Below are positions 42,558 to 51,551 of a stretch of DNA of 64,000 nt, piece after piece. Under the pieces are notes generated by a model. It was not told the origin of the DNA, searched no databases, and was given only the letters and a program-made list of their open reading frames with translations. The position numbers and the translations under genes are program-made. Within the stretch, counting starts at the first letter, position 1, and each line of letters opens with the position of its first letter. Source of the DNA: Abyssibius alkaniclasticus (GTDB lineage Bacteria > Pseudomonadota > Alphaproteobacteria > Rhodobacterales > Rhodobacteraceae); NCBI RefSeq assembly GCF_020447305.1, contig NZ_CP095732.1, positions 372,001 through 436,000 of the forward strand, written 5' to 3'.

Positions 42558-45500
42558 CTAGGCATCGCCACTTGCGGCCAGCAGTTGCGCGTTGCCGCCG
42601 GAGGCGGTTGTGTCGATGCAGACATGGCGTTCCAGCCGGTAGCGGATGGCGTCGCCGCGCTCCACGATCAGCGGCAGCAGCGGGCCCTGGCGGGCGGCCA
42701 GCGCCTGGCGGTAGGCACGGGCCTGTGCGGCTTTGCCCCAGAAGACGGCGGCATCAAACCCCTGCGCCTGGGTCAGGCTCTCGGGCGCGATGGCACCTAG
42801 GATGACCGCACCGCAACCCTGTTCGCGCGCCTCGGCGGCCTGGGCTTCGGCCAGCGCGATGGTCGGGCCAAGGCACAGAACCACGCCGCGCGGCACATCG
42901 GACAGGCGGTTGGATTCGCCGGTCGGGCCGGGCAGGTCGTGCATAGCCAGAGGGGTTTGGCGCACGGATTTGCGCGCTGCCTCGATTGCCTTTGCAAGCT
43001 CGGTGCTGGCGGTCAGCCCGTCATCATCGGCCTCGGGCGTGTTACCCTGCACAAAGCGCGGCACATAGCAGGGGCCGCCGGCTTTGGGGCCGGTGCCGGA
43101 CATGCTCTCGCCGCCAAAGGGCTGGGAGCCGACGACCGCGCCGATCTGGTTGCGGTTCACATAGGCATTGCCGATATGGAGCGCGGAAATAACCTCTTCC
43201 ACGCGGTCATCGATGCGGGTGTGCAGCCCGAAGGTGAGGCCGTAGCCCGTGGCGTTGATATCGGCGATGACCTTTGGCAGGTCGCGCGATTTGAAGCGGG
43301 CGACATGCAGGACGGGGCCGAAGATTTCTTCCGCAAGGTCGGCGATGCCATCCACGCGGATGACTGCGGGCGCGACGAAATGGCCGGTGGCGGGCGCGAT
43401 GGACTGGCGCAGCAGGCGGCCTTCGGTGCGGGCGGCTTCGACATGGGCCTGAATTTTGGCAAGCGCCGTGCCGTCGATCACCGGGCCGATATCGGTGGCA
43501 AGGTGCCAGGGGTCGCCAAGCTCCTGTTCATCCATCGCGCCAAACAGCATATGCAGGATCGTGTCGGCAATGTCGTCCTGAACGTAAAGCACGCGCAACG
43601 CAGAACAGCGCTGGCCAGCGGATTGAAACGCCGAGGCGACGATGTCGCGCACCGCCTGTTCGGGCAGCGCGGTGCTGTCCACGATCATCGCATTCAGCCC
43701 GCCGGTTTCGGCGATCAGCGGGGCGGAGGGGGCCAGATTGGCGGCCATCGCACGGTTGATATGCTGGGCCGTGGCGGTGGAGCCTGTGAAGCAGACGCCA
43801 GCGATGCGCGGATCGGAGGACAGCGCCGCGCCAACAACGCTGCCCGCACCGGGAAGAAGTTGCAGGGCCGCCTTTGGCACGCCAGCGGCATGGAGATGCG
43901 CGACGGCGCGTGCGGCGATCAGGCCGGTGGCTTCCGCCGGTTTGGCGATTACGGCATTGCCCGCAGCAAGGGCGGCGGCGATCTGGCCGGTGAAAATTGC
44001 CAGCGGAAAGTTCCAGGGTGAAATGCAGGCGATGGTGCCGCGTGCCGTGCCGTTCAGCTTTTCGGCCTCATCGGCATAGTAGCGCAGAAAATCCACCGCC
44101 TCGCGCAACTCCGACACCGCATCGGCAAGGGTTTTGCCGGCTTCGCGCGCCAGAATGGCAAACAGCGCGGCATGGTCGGCCTCATACAGATCGGCGGCAC
44201 GGCGCAGGGCGGCGGCGCGTTTGGCAACGGGTTCATCCCAAAGCGCGGCGCTGGCCAGCGCAAGCTCGGTATCGGCGGGGCTGGCGTCGGCCAGGCTGCC
44301 GACCTGGTCGGCCGGGTTGGCGGGGTTCAGCACGGGGCGCGCGGCTTGCGGGCTGGCGGGTTTGGCCAGCATGGGGGCGGCGGCAAACTGCGCATCGCCA
44401 TAAGCATCACGCGCGGCGAGCAGGGATTCGAGCGTCACCGGGTCGGTAATGTCGAACCCCATCGAGTTGCGGCGCTTGCCGAAAATATTGGCGGGCAGGA
44501 TGGTGCCGGGGTTGGTCGGGTTGGTCAGCGCGGCCTCGACCGCGGCCATCGGGTCGGACGCAACCTCCTCGGGGGGCACGTCTTCATCGACAATCTGGTT
44601 TACAAAGCTGGAATTGGCGCCGTTTTCCAACAGGCGGCGCACGAGATAGGCGAGCAGGTCGCGATGCGCGCCGACGGGGGCGTAGATGCGGCAATGGGTG
44701 CTTGCGCGCTCCATCACAATATCATGCAGGCTGTCGCCCATGCCGTGCAGGCGCTGAAACTCGAAATCGCGCGCATCGCCCGCCATATCGAGGATGGCGG
44801 CAACGGTATGGGCGTTATGCGTGGCGAATTGGGGGTAGATATGGCTGCGCATATTCAGCAGCTTGCGGGCATTGGCGATGTAGCTGACATCGGTCGCGGC
44901 CTTGCGGGTGAACAGCGGAAAATCGGTCAGGCCGTTGACCTGCGCAAGCTTGATTTCCGTATCCCAATAGGCGCCCTTGACCAGCCGCACCATGATGCGG
45001 CGGTTATGGGCCTTGGCCAGTTCATAGAGCCAGTCGAGAACGGCACCGGCGCGGCGCCCGTAAGCCTGCACAACCACGCCGAAACCCTCCCATCCGGCAA
45101 GGGCTTTATCGGCAAGCACGGCTTCGATCACATCAAGCGACAGGTCGAGCCGGGCGGATTCCTCGGCGTCGATATTAAAGCCGATACCGGCGGATTTGGC
45201 GAGCAGCGCAAGCGCGCGGACACGCGGCACAAGCTCGGCCATCACGCGTGAGGATTTGGCGACCTCGTAGCGCGGGAAGAGCGCCGAAAGCTTGACGGAA
45301 ATGCCGGGATTGGCGGCAACAGAACCATGCGTTGCCCCCTTGGCGATGGCCGAAATCGCCTCGGAATAGGCGAGATGGTAGCGCTTGGCATCGGCCTCGG
45401 TCATCGCGGCTTCGCCCAGCATGTCATAGGAATAGGTATAGCCCTTGGCCTCGCGTTTTTTGGCGCGCTCCATCGCTTCGGCAATGTTGCGCCCCAGCAC

Positions 45501-46016
45501 GAACTGGCGGCCCATTTCGCGCATGGCACGCGCCACGGCGGTGCGGATCACCGGCTCGCCCACACGTTTGACAAGGCCGCGCAGCGCGCCGGCCACACCG
45601 GGCTTTTCATCGGCCAGAACCTTGCCGGTCAGCATCAAGGCCCAGGTCGAGGCATTGACCAGCGAGGAGGCGGATTTGCCCAGATGCTGGCCCCAGTTGG
45701 AGGGCGCGATCTTGTCTTCGATCAGCGCATCGATCGTATCGGCATCGGGCACGCGCAGCAGCGCCTCGGCCAGACACATCAGCGCGATACCCTCATCGGT
45801 TGACAGGCCGTATTCCGCCAGAAAGACTTCCATCATGCCGGGGTTGGTCTTGGCGCGGATGGCGCGCACCAGATCGGCGGCAGCGGCCGAGATGCGCGCA
45901 CGGTCATCAGGGGCAAGCGCCGCCTCGTTCAGCAGCATCGGCAGCAGTTCCGCCTCGGGAATGCGGATACGGCTGCGGATGGTTGTGCGGATCTGGTCAA
46001 GCGAATCTATGGGCAT
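42558..46016 (-). CDS. putA: Bifunctional proline dehydrogenase / L-glutamate-gamma-semialdehyde dehydrogenase
   Basis: Oxidises proline to glutamate in two steps. The 1152-residue chain has the proline dehydrogenase barrel at about 150-480 (GVSVKLSALFPRYE, YGRRAGAVLDWLYELA, RLVKGAYWDTEIK, with FAD-site residues) and the aldehyde dehydrogenase at about 560-1000 (ACISPWNFPLAIFTGQ, ETGGLNAMIVD, the catalytic Cys in SAGQRCSALRVLYV). A further C-terminal domain follows. There is no N-terminal ribbon-helix-helix, so it lacks the autoregulatory domain of enterobacterial PutA; a divergent Lrp-type gene fills that role. AGGAG precedes the ATG. Confidence 0.97.
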   Translation of the reverse strand: MPIDSLDQIRTTIRSRIRIPEAELLPMLLNEAALAPDDRARISAAAADLVRAIRAKTNPGMMEVFLAEYGLSTDEGIALMCLAEALLRVPDADTIDALIEDKIAPSNWGQHLGKSASSLVNASTWALMLTGKVLADEKPGVAGALRGLVKRVGEPVIRTAVARAMREMGRQFVLGRNIAEAMERAKKREAKGYTYSYDMLGEAAMTEADAKRYHLAYSEAISAIAKGATHGSVAANPGISVKLSALFPRYEVAKSSRVMAELVPRVRALALLAKSAGIGFNIDAEESARLDLSLDVIEAVLADKALAGWEGFGVVVQAYGRRAGAVLDWLYELAKAHNRRIMVRLVKGAYWDTEIKLAQVNGLTDFPLFTRKAATDVSYIANARKLLNMRSHIYPQFATHNAHTVAAILDMAGDARDFEFQRLHGMGDSLHDIVMERASTHCRIYAPVGAHRDLLAYLVRRLLENGANSSFVNQIVDEDVPPEEVASDPMAAVEAALTNPTNPGTILPANIFGKRRNSMGFDITDPVTLESLLAARDAYGDAQFAAAPMLAKPASPQAARPVLNPANPADQVGSLADASPADTELALASAALWDEPVAKRAAALRRAADLYEADHAALFAILAREAGKTLADAVSELREAVDFLRYYADEAEKLNGTARGTIACISPWNFPLAIFTGQIAAALAAGNAVIAKPAEATGLIAARAVAHLHAAGVPKAALQLLPGAGSVVGAALSSDPRIAGVCFTGSTATAQHINRAMAANLAPSAPLIAETGGLNAMIVDSTALPEQAVRDIVASAFQSAGQRCSALRVLYVQDDIADTILHMLFGAMDEQELGDPWHLATDIGPVIDGTALAKIQAHVEAARTEGRLLRQSIAPATGHFVAPAVIRVDGIADLAEEIFGPVLHVARFKSRDLPKVIADINATGYGLTFGLHTRIDDRVEEVISALHIGNAYVNRNQIGAVVGSQPFGGESMSGTGPKAGGPCYVPRFVQGNTPEADDDGLTASTELAKAIEAARKSVRQTPLAMHDLPGPTGESNRLSDVPRGVVLCLGPTIALAEAQAAEAREQGCGAVILGAIAPESLTQAQGFDAAVFWGKAAQARAYRQALAARQGPLLPLIVERGDAIRYRLERHVCIDTTASGGNAQLLAASGDA

Positions 46017-46136
46017 TGGACACTCCTGCAAAGCTGCGCGATTATGCCATAGGCTTGACAGGCGTTTTCACCAAAGATTGACATTATTCAGGCTTTCCGC
46101 CCAAACTGTGCGAAATTATCAGTGCTGAGCGCCAAA

Positions 46137-46592
46137 ATGCCCGTAACCCTTGACCCATTTGACCACGCGATTCTTGTTGCCCTTTCCACCAATGCCCGCA
46201 TGTCGATCACCGATCTGGCCCGCGAGATCGGGCTGACCAAAACCCCCACGCAAGCGCGGCTGAAACGGCTGGAGGCCGATGGCGTGATCCTTGGCTACCG
46301 CGCGCAACTGAACGCGGCGGCCCTGGGGCTCGACCATATCGCCTTTGTGCAGGTGCGGCTTTCAGACACGCGCGATACCGCGCTGAAGGCATTCAACGCG
46401 GCGGTGGCCAAGGTGGCGGAAATCGAACAATGCCACATGATTGCCGCGAATTTCGACTATCTGCTGAAGGTGCGCACGCGTGACATCGACGCATATCGGC
46501 GGGTGATGGGCGAAAAAATTTCGACTTTGCCGAATGTGGTTTCGACCAGCACCTTTGTGGCAATGGAAAGCGTGAAGGAAGACTCACTTTAG
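46137..46592 (+). CDS. putR: Lrp/AsnC-family regulator, probable activator of putA
   Basis: A 151-residue Lrp/AsnC protein: FDHAILVALSTNARMSITDLAREIGLTKTPTQARLKRLEADGVI is the helix-turn-helix, followed by an AsnC ligand domain with DHIAFVQVRL and IEQCHMIAANFDYLLKVRTRD. It is divergent from putA with 120 bp between starts; in alphaproteobacteria this arrangement is the proline-responsive PutR. The ATG at 46137 is preferred to a GTG five codons upstream. Confidence 0.88.
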   Translation: MPVTLDPFDHAILVALSTNARMSITDLAREIGLTKTPTQARLKRLEADGVILGYRAQLNAAALGLDHIAFVQVRLSDTRDTALKAFNAAVAKVAEIEQCHMIAANFDYLLKVRTRDIDAYRRVMGEKISTLPNVVSTSTFVAMESVKEDSL

Positions 46593-46623
46593 GGGCGGAC
46601 GGTGCGCATCGGGCGGCCAGAGC

Positions 46624-46703
46624 GGTGCGCAATGAATGCGCACCCAACGGATTATATGAACGTCCGATCAACCGCCCCGTGGGGTGCGCATTCATTGCGC
46701 ACC
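46624..46703. repeat. 22-bp inverted repeat unit with internal palindromes, before tRNA-Arg
   Basis: The 22 bases at 46624-46645 are exactly reverse-complementary to 46682-46703, with 36 bases between. Each arm is itself a near palindrome (GTGCGCA-N5-TGCGCAC). A partial copy of the GTGCGCA part lies just upstream (about 46601). The unit sits between putR and the tRNA gene. It resembles a small palindromic mobile repeat and can also form a long hairpin after putR. Confidence 0.6.
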
Positions 46704-46784
46704 ATTCGACATGCATTTATCGCACGGCCCTATTGTCACCTCGGCGCAAATATGGTGCAACGCAACCGCTGGCCCCCAAACGCT

Positions 46785-46861
46785 GGCCCCGTGGCTCAAC
46801 TGGATAGAGCAGCCCCCTCCTAAGGGGCAGGTTGCAGGTTCGAACCCTGCCGGGGCCGCCA
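46785..46861 (+). tRNA. tRNA-Arg (anticodon CCT)
   Basis: A complete cloverleaf can be drawn: acceptor GGCCCCG (46785-46791) with CGGGGCC (46851-46857), anticodon stem GCCCC/GGGGC around loop CTCCTAA with anticodon CCT at 46819-46821, T-arm with GGTTCGAACC, discriminator G and an encoded CCA end. It reads the AGG codon, rare in GC-rich alphaproteobacteria. Single gene with no tRNA neighbours. Confidence 0.97.
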
Positions 46862-46877
46862 TGCCGGGGCCGGAACC

Positions 46878-47747
46878 TTAGCTGCCGAAGGTTTTCTTGA
46901 ACATGTTCATCAGCGGGCGGGCGGCGGCTTCGGCGGCTTTTATGCCTTCCTTGATCTTTACTGGCAGCAGGGTTTTGCCGAGATGTTCCATCCAGCCCTG
47001 CATCATCATCCGATAGCCCTTGATGGATTTTTCGTGTTTGTTGGCGTTGGCGGCAATCTTCTTGCAAAGGTCACGCGCGGTCTTGCATTTCGAGCTGATC
47101 TGCTCGCAGCTTTGGTAATGCACGAAAAGATCAGCCTGAATGGCGGGTGGCAGCGGAATGTTTGACAGCAGCTTGTCGAACACATCACGCGCGTCGCGAA
47201 ACAGCTTGTCATATTCCTCAAACACCTTCTGGTGCTTGGGAAAGACGGATTTGCAGGCGACATAATAGCCGTGCAGATCGACCAGTTCGACGCTGAGGTC
47301 CAGAATCGGCGGATAGGCTTTTTCGGCAAGTTTGATGGTTTCCTCGCCATTCTCGCCATTGTGGTAGACGGATTTGGCAAACAGGATGAAATTCTTCTCG
47401 GCCGCCTTCTTGCGCTTGTTGACCTCGGGCACCGGGTTGAGCTTGGACAGGGTTTCAAACCATTTGTTGCCCTTGTCCAGAGCCTGGGCAATCTTGGTAT
47501 AATCCACCATTGTGATGGTCAGCTTGAACTTCCGGCGGAAGGCTTTGACATCGACAGATTTTGTGCCGACGCTTTTACCGTCGGGCAGGCCAAACCATTC
47601 CTTCAGCTTTTCGGGGTCGCGCAATTCGGAATCGGTGGCCTTGGAGGCGGCCATGACGGCACCGATCTTTGATTTATGGGTAACAAACAGCGCCTTGCCC
47701 ACCTTCTTTGCGGTGGATTCGGGAATCATATCTGTAAGGGTTGCCAT
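46878..47747 (-). CDS. Lysine-rich helical protein of unknown function beside tRNA-Arg
   Basis: A 289-residue soluble protein that I do not recognise. It is rich in Lys, Ala and Glu and looks almost wholly helical, with no signal peptide or membrane segment. Features: KLKEWFGLPDGKSVGTKSVDVKAFRRKFKL near residue 50, and four Cys in the second half (VACKSVF, SCEQISSKCKTARDLCKK). CAGGA precedes the ATG at 47747. It ends 16 bp from the tRNA-Arg gene, convergent with it, and no partner gene is attached. Composition is unlike the metabolic genes around it. Confidence 0.6.
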   Translation of the reverse strand: MATLTDMIPESTAKKVGKALFVTHKSKIGAVMAASKATDSELRDPEKLKEWFGLPDGKSVGTKSVDVKAFRRKFKLTITMVDYTKIAQALDKGNKWFETLSKLNPVPEVNKRKKAAEKNFILFAKSVYHNGENGEETIKLAEKAYPPILDLSVELVDLHGYYVACKSVFPKHQKVFEEYDKLFRDARDVFDKLLSNIPLPPAIQADLFVHYQSCEQISSKCKTARDLCKKIAANANKHEKSIKGYRMMMQGWMEHLGKTLLPVKIKEGIKAAEAAARPLMNMFKKTFGS

Positions 47748-47853
47748 GTTGAAATGTCCTGAAAGAAAAATGAATTCAATAAGCTCTGAAGATAGGTGCT
47801 GATCGGCCTGCCCTGAACAGGCAGACCTGCAAGCTGGCTATGCAGAAATGCGG

Positions 47854-48720
47854 CTACTGCGCGGGCCGGGGCAGAAAAACCGCCGCGAACTGATCGTGCA
47901 GCGCGCGGCTCAGCGCCCGCACGCGCGGGGTTTCCTGCAGGTCGGGATGCGTGTGCAAGTAAAGAATGCGCGAAAAGCTATGGGGCCCATCCGCAAGCGC
48001 GACAAGCGTCGGGTCCGGATCGCCCATGCAGCGCGGCAAAAACCCTTTCCCCGCCCCCTGGGCGATAAGCACATGCACCAGATCGGCATCCGATGCGGTA
48101 AGCGGCAGCGTTTCAGCGGCATGGCCAAGCTTGCGCAAGTGGCGCAACGGTGCGCGGTCGGGCGCGTCCTCGTCGTAAAACGACACCCAGTTCAGCTGGT
48201 CGGGATCATGGTCTTTACGGTGGTAAAGCGCGAAGGGCACGGCCCCCAGCGGCCTGGCAATATCGCCATTATGGGGCGGCGCTTCGAACCAGAGCGAGAT
48301 GGTCGCATCAGAGCGGATGGGCGCGCTTGGTGCCTTGGCCAGGAGCCGCAGCGCGATTTCGGGGTAGGTCTGCATGAAGGCCGGCAGCATGGTTTGCGAC
48401 AGGCGGCGCAAGATCCAGGCATTGGTGATCAGCCGCACAAGCCCGCTTGGCCCGGCATCGGGCGCGGCGGCTTGCTCGATGATCTGGCCGATAGTGCCTT
48501 CAACCTCTGTGGCATGTTGCAAGATCGCCGCTCCGGTTTCGGTCAGCACAAGGCCGACATGCGAGCGTTTGAACAGCTTTGCGCCCAATGCGGATTCCAG
48601 CGCCGACAGCCGCCGGCTGACGGTTGACTGGTCAATTTCCAGCCGCGCCGCCGCGCGCGACAGCGAACCGCTTCTGGCCACGGCGAGCAAAATCCTGATA
48701 TCATCCCAGTTGACAGACAT
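47854..48720 (-). CDS. LysR-family transcriptional regulator
   Basis: A 288-residue LysR regulator: WDDIRILLAVARSGSLSRAAARLEIDQSTVSRRLSALESALG is the DNA-binding part. The effector domain has segments such as YPEIALRLLAK and GFLPRCMGDPDP. The ATG at 48720 starts the conserved part; 42 extra in-frame codons upstream run toward the divergent rnhB gene and are not used. No target is evident; divergent rnhB is a housekeeping gene. Confidence 0.85.
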   Translation of the reverse strand: MSVNWDDIRILLAVARSGSLSRAAARLEIDQSTVSRRLSALESALGAKLFKRSHVGLVLTETGAAILQHATEVEGTIGQIIEQAAAPDAGPSGLVRLITNAWILRRLSQTMLPAFMQTYPEIALRLLAKAPSAPIRSDATISLWFEAPPHNGDIARPLGAVPFALYHRKDHDPDQLNWVSFYDEDAPDRAPLRHLRKLGHAAETLPLTASDADLVHVLIAQGAGKGFLPRCMGDPDPTLVALADGPHSFSRILYLHTHPDLQETPRVRALSRALHDQFAAVFLPRPAQ

Positions 48721-48821
48721 GCGCTGCCCAATTCGCCTTATGCTTGCACCAGCATTAAGCGGGCGCAGTTCTGCCGGGTCAAGCCTTGCCAGCCCGGTTT
48801 TGCACCACCAAGGGAGCCGCC

Positions 48822-49430
48822 ATGCCCGACCTGAGCTTTGAAACACAGCACCCTGCCCCGGTTTGCGGGGTGGATGAGGCCGGGCGCGGGCCCTGGGCGG
48901 GGCCGGTGGTGGCGGCGGCCGTGGTGCTGGATATGGCCGATATTCCGGCGGGGCTGGATGACAGCAAGAAGCTGGGTGCGGCGCGCCGGGCGGCCTTGTG
49001 CATCCAGATCAAGGCACGCGCGCGCTGGGGGGTTGGCGTGGCTTCGGTTGAGGAGATTGATGCGCTGAACATTCTGCGCGCCAATGACCTTGCGATGCGC
49101 CGAGCCGTGGCCGGTTTGGGCGCGGCTTTTGCACTGGTTGATGGCAACCGTATCCCACCCGATTTCCCCCTGCCTGCACGTGCGATTGTGAAGGGTGATG
49201 CACTAAGCCTGAGCATTGCCGCCGCATCCATCATTGCCAAGGAAACGCGCGATGACATCATGCGCGAGCTTGCCCACGCCTATCCCGGCTATGGATGGGA
49301 GACGAATGCAGGCTATGGGGTAGCCGCGCATAGGGCGGCACTCCAGACACTGGGTGTGACCCCACATCATAGACGTTCCTTTCGACCCATCCACAAGATG
49401 TTGTATGAAGAAAATAATATAACCCCTTGA
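48822..49430 (+). CDS. rnhB: Ribonuclease HII
   Basis: Cleaves RNA in RNA/DNA hybrids and at single ribonucleotides in DNA. The 202 residues contain the catalytic CGVDEAGRGPWAGPVVAAAV, LDDSKKL and SIAAASIIAKETRDDIM with the acidic active-site residues, and the C-terminal HRRSF. AGGGAG precedes the ATG at 48822. Its stop codon overlaps the first of three GANTC sites in front of ccrM. Confidence 0.95.
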   Translation: MPDLSFETQHPAPVCGVDEAGRGPWAGPVVAAAVVLDMADIPAGLDDSKKLGAARRAALCIQIKARARWGVGVASVEEIDALNILRANDLAMRRAVAGLGAAFALVDGNRIPPDFPLPARAIVKGDALSLSIAAASIIAKETRDDIMRELAHAYPGYGWETNAGYGVAAHRAALQTLGVTPHHRRSFRPIHKMLYEENNITP

Positions 49431-49466
49431 TTCGAAAAGGAATTGACGGCGAATCACTTTTGACTC
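49429..49466 (+). promoter_or_regulatory. Cluster of three GANTC sites in front of ccrM
   Basis: GATTC (49429-49433), GAATC (49451-49455) and GACTC (49462-49466) lie within 38 bp in the 69-bp gap between rnhB and ccrM. GANTC is the target of CcrM. In Caulobacter the ccrM promoter itself carries GANTC sites whose methylation lowers expression, so this is a probable autoregulatory, cell-cycle-coupled promoter. Confidence 0.6.
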
Positions 49467-49478
49467 ATGTTCGGTTAA

Positions 49479-50612
<1,134 letters not shown>

Positions 50613-50684
50613 CATTCGGGCCGCGCGAGCGCGCTGGCCCCACCGGAACCGCCCGGAACTCTGGCAAGAGTTCCGAACCTACAC

Positions 50685-50708
50685 CTCGCCTTCGGGCGGG
50701 GTTTTTTT
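50685..50708 (+). terminator. Intrinsic terminator after ccrM
   Basis: A stem CTCGCC (50685-50690) / GGCGGG (50695-50700) around a TTCG tetraloop, followed by a run of seven T (50702-50708). It is the clearest intrinsic terminator in the window. A second small hairpin (GGAACTC/GAGTTCC) lies just before it. Confidence 0.85.
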
Positions 50709-50859
50709 AATCCGAAACGATTCAGATCGCCTTAGTTACAAAAACAATGCAAGGACTAGCTGTGGTATCTGCCCATCATACAACATGTTGCAAAGCGGAC
50801 TCTAGCTTAAGCAATTGTTAGTGATCTTTTGCAAGAATCGTTGAACAAGCGGCAACAAA

Positions 50860-50879
50860 TGTATATCCGTTGTATATCC
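50860..50879. promoter_or_regulatory. Tandem TGTATATCC repeats before mazEF
   Basis: Two direct copies of TGTATATCC (50860-50868 and 50871-50879) with an 11-bp period lie 28-47 bp before the mazE-type start codon. Such AT-rich repeats at a toxin-antitoxin promoter are likely sites of autorepression by the antitoxin or complex. The whole gap from the ccrM terminator to here (50709-50906) is AT-rich and holds no other gene. Confidence 0.5.
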
Positions 50880-50906
50880 ATAACGGAGAAACCAAGGAAG
50901 GATAAA

Positions 50907-51143
50907 ATGCAACTCAGTATTTCCAAATGGGGCAACAGCCTAGCTTTGCGGCTGCCCAGACATTTGGTGCGTGAGGCGCGACTTGCGGAAGGAGCAAAAG
51001 TAACCCTTGAAACGCGCGACGGCTCACTTGTCGTAACACCAGTGCGAAAAAAGTTCAAACTTTCCGAACTATTAGCCGACTATAACAAGTCAGAATCTGC
51101 GGAAGTAGATTGGGGAAAACAGGAAGGTGACGAGGCGTGGTAA
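50907..51143 (+). CDS. mazE: MazE-type antitoxin (AbrB/SpoVT fold)
   Basis: A 78-residue antitoxin: the N-terminal MQLSISKWGNSLALRLPRHL is the swapped-hairpin AbrB-like DNA-binding region, followed by VTLETRDGSLVVTPV and an acidic C-terminal tail (about residues 45-78) that would wrap around the toxin. AGGAAGGA precedes the ATG. It overlaps the toxin gene by 7 bp. The pair is lower in GC than both neighbours, consistent with acquisition by transfer. Confidence 0.92.
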   Translation: MQLSISKWGNSLALRLPRHLVREARLAEGAKVTLETRDGSLVVTPVRKKFKLSELLADYNKSESAEVDWGKQEGDEAW

Positions 51144-51493
51144 GTCGAAATAGTTATCAACCAGACAGAGGAGACCTTGTTTGGTTGGACTTCACGCCTA
51201 ATGCAGGAACAGAACAAGGCGGGCGCAGGCCCGCCTTGGTATTGTCTGGAAAAGACTTCAATATCGCCACAGGGCTTGCGTTAGTTTGTCCCATTACCAC
51301 GAAAGAAAAATTAAATTCTTTTGATGTAAAGTTGCCGAGAGGTGCTAAACTTAGTGGCGTTGTTATTGCAAGCCAAGTAAGGACTTTAGACTGGATTGCA
51401 CGCAATGTTGAATTTAATAGCAAGGCCGATCATCAAACAATGTGTGAAGTTCTAGGCCGAATAGAGGCGATATTAGAAATTGACCTATCTTAG
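51137..51493 (+). CDS. mazF: MazF/PemK-family endoribonuclease toxin
   Basis: A 118-residue toxin of the MazF/PemK family: PDRGDLVWLDFTPNAGTEQGGRRPALVLS is the conserved core including the catalytic Arg, and VRTLDWIARNVEF follows. It would cleave mRNA at short sequence motifs when free of antitoxin. It starts with GTG (51137), overlapping the antitoxin stop codon, so translation is coupled. A small hairpin (GAAGC/GCTTC) follows the stop. Confidence 0.93.
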   Translation: MVSRNSYQPDRGDLVWLDFTPNAGTEQGGRRPALVLSGKDFNIATGLALVCPITTKEKLNSFDVKLPRGAKLSGVVIASQVRTLDWIARNVEFNSKADHQTMCEVLGRIEAILEIDLS

Positions 51494-51551
51494 AATGAAT
51501 AGACGAAGCAACAAAGCTTCCTCATTTGTAGCTGTGACTATTAGCTTATAA

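Noticed and set aside
44172-45251. Plus-strand open frame of 359 codons inside putA
   Set aside because: Gly/His/Arg-rich shadow of putA in the opposite strand with no ribosome-binding site or known motif.
46785-47853. Possible integrated element using tRNA-Arg as attachment site
   Set aside because: No integrase is visible and I found no repeated copy of the tRNA 3' end downstream; only the orphan gene remains as a hint.
50613-50684. Possible small RNA in the gap between ccrM and its terminator
   Set aside because: The 70 bases hold one minor hairpin and no promoter-like signal; more simply the ccrM 3' untranslated region.
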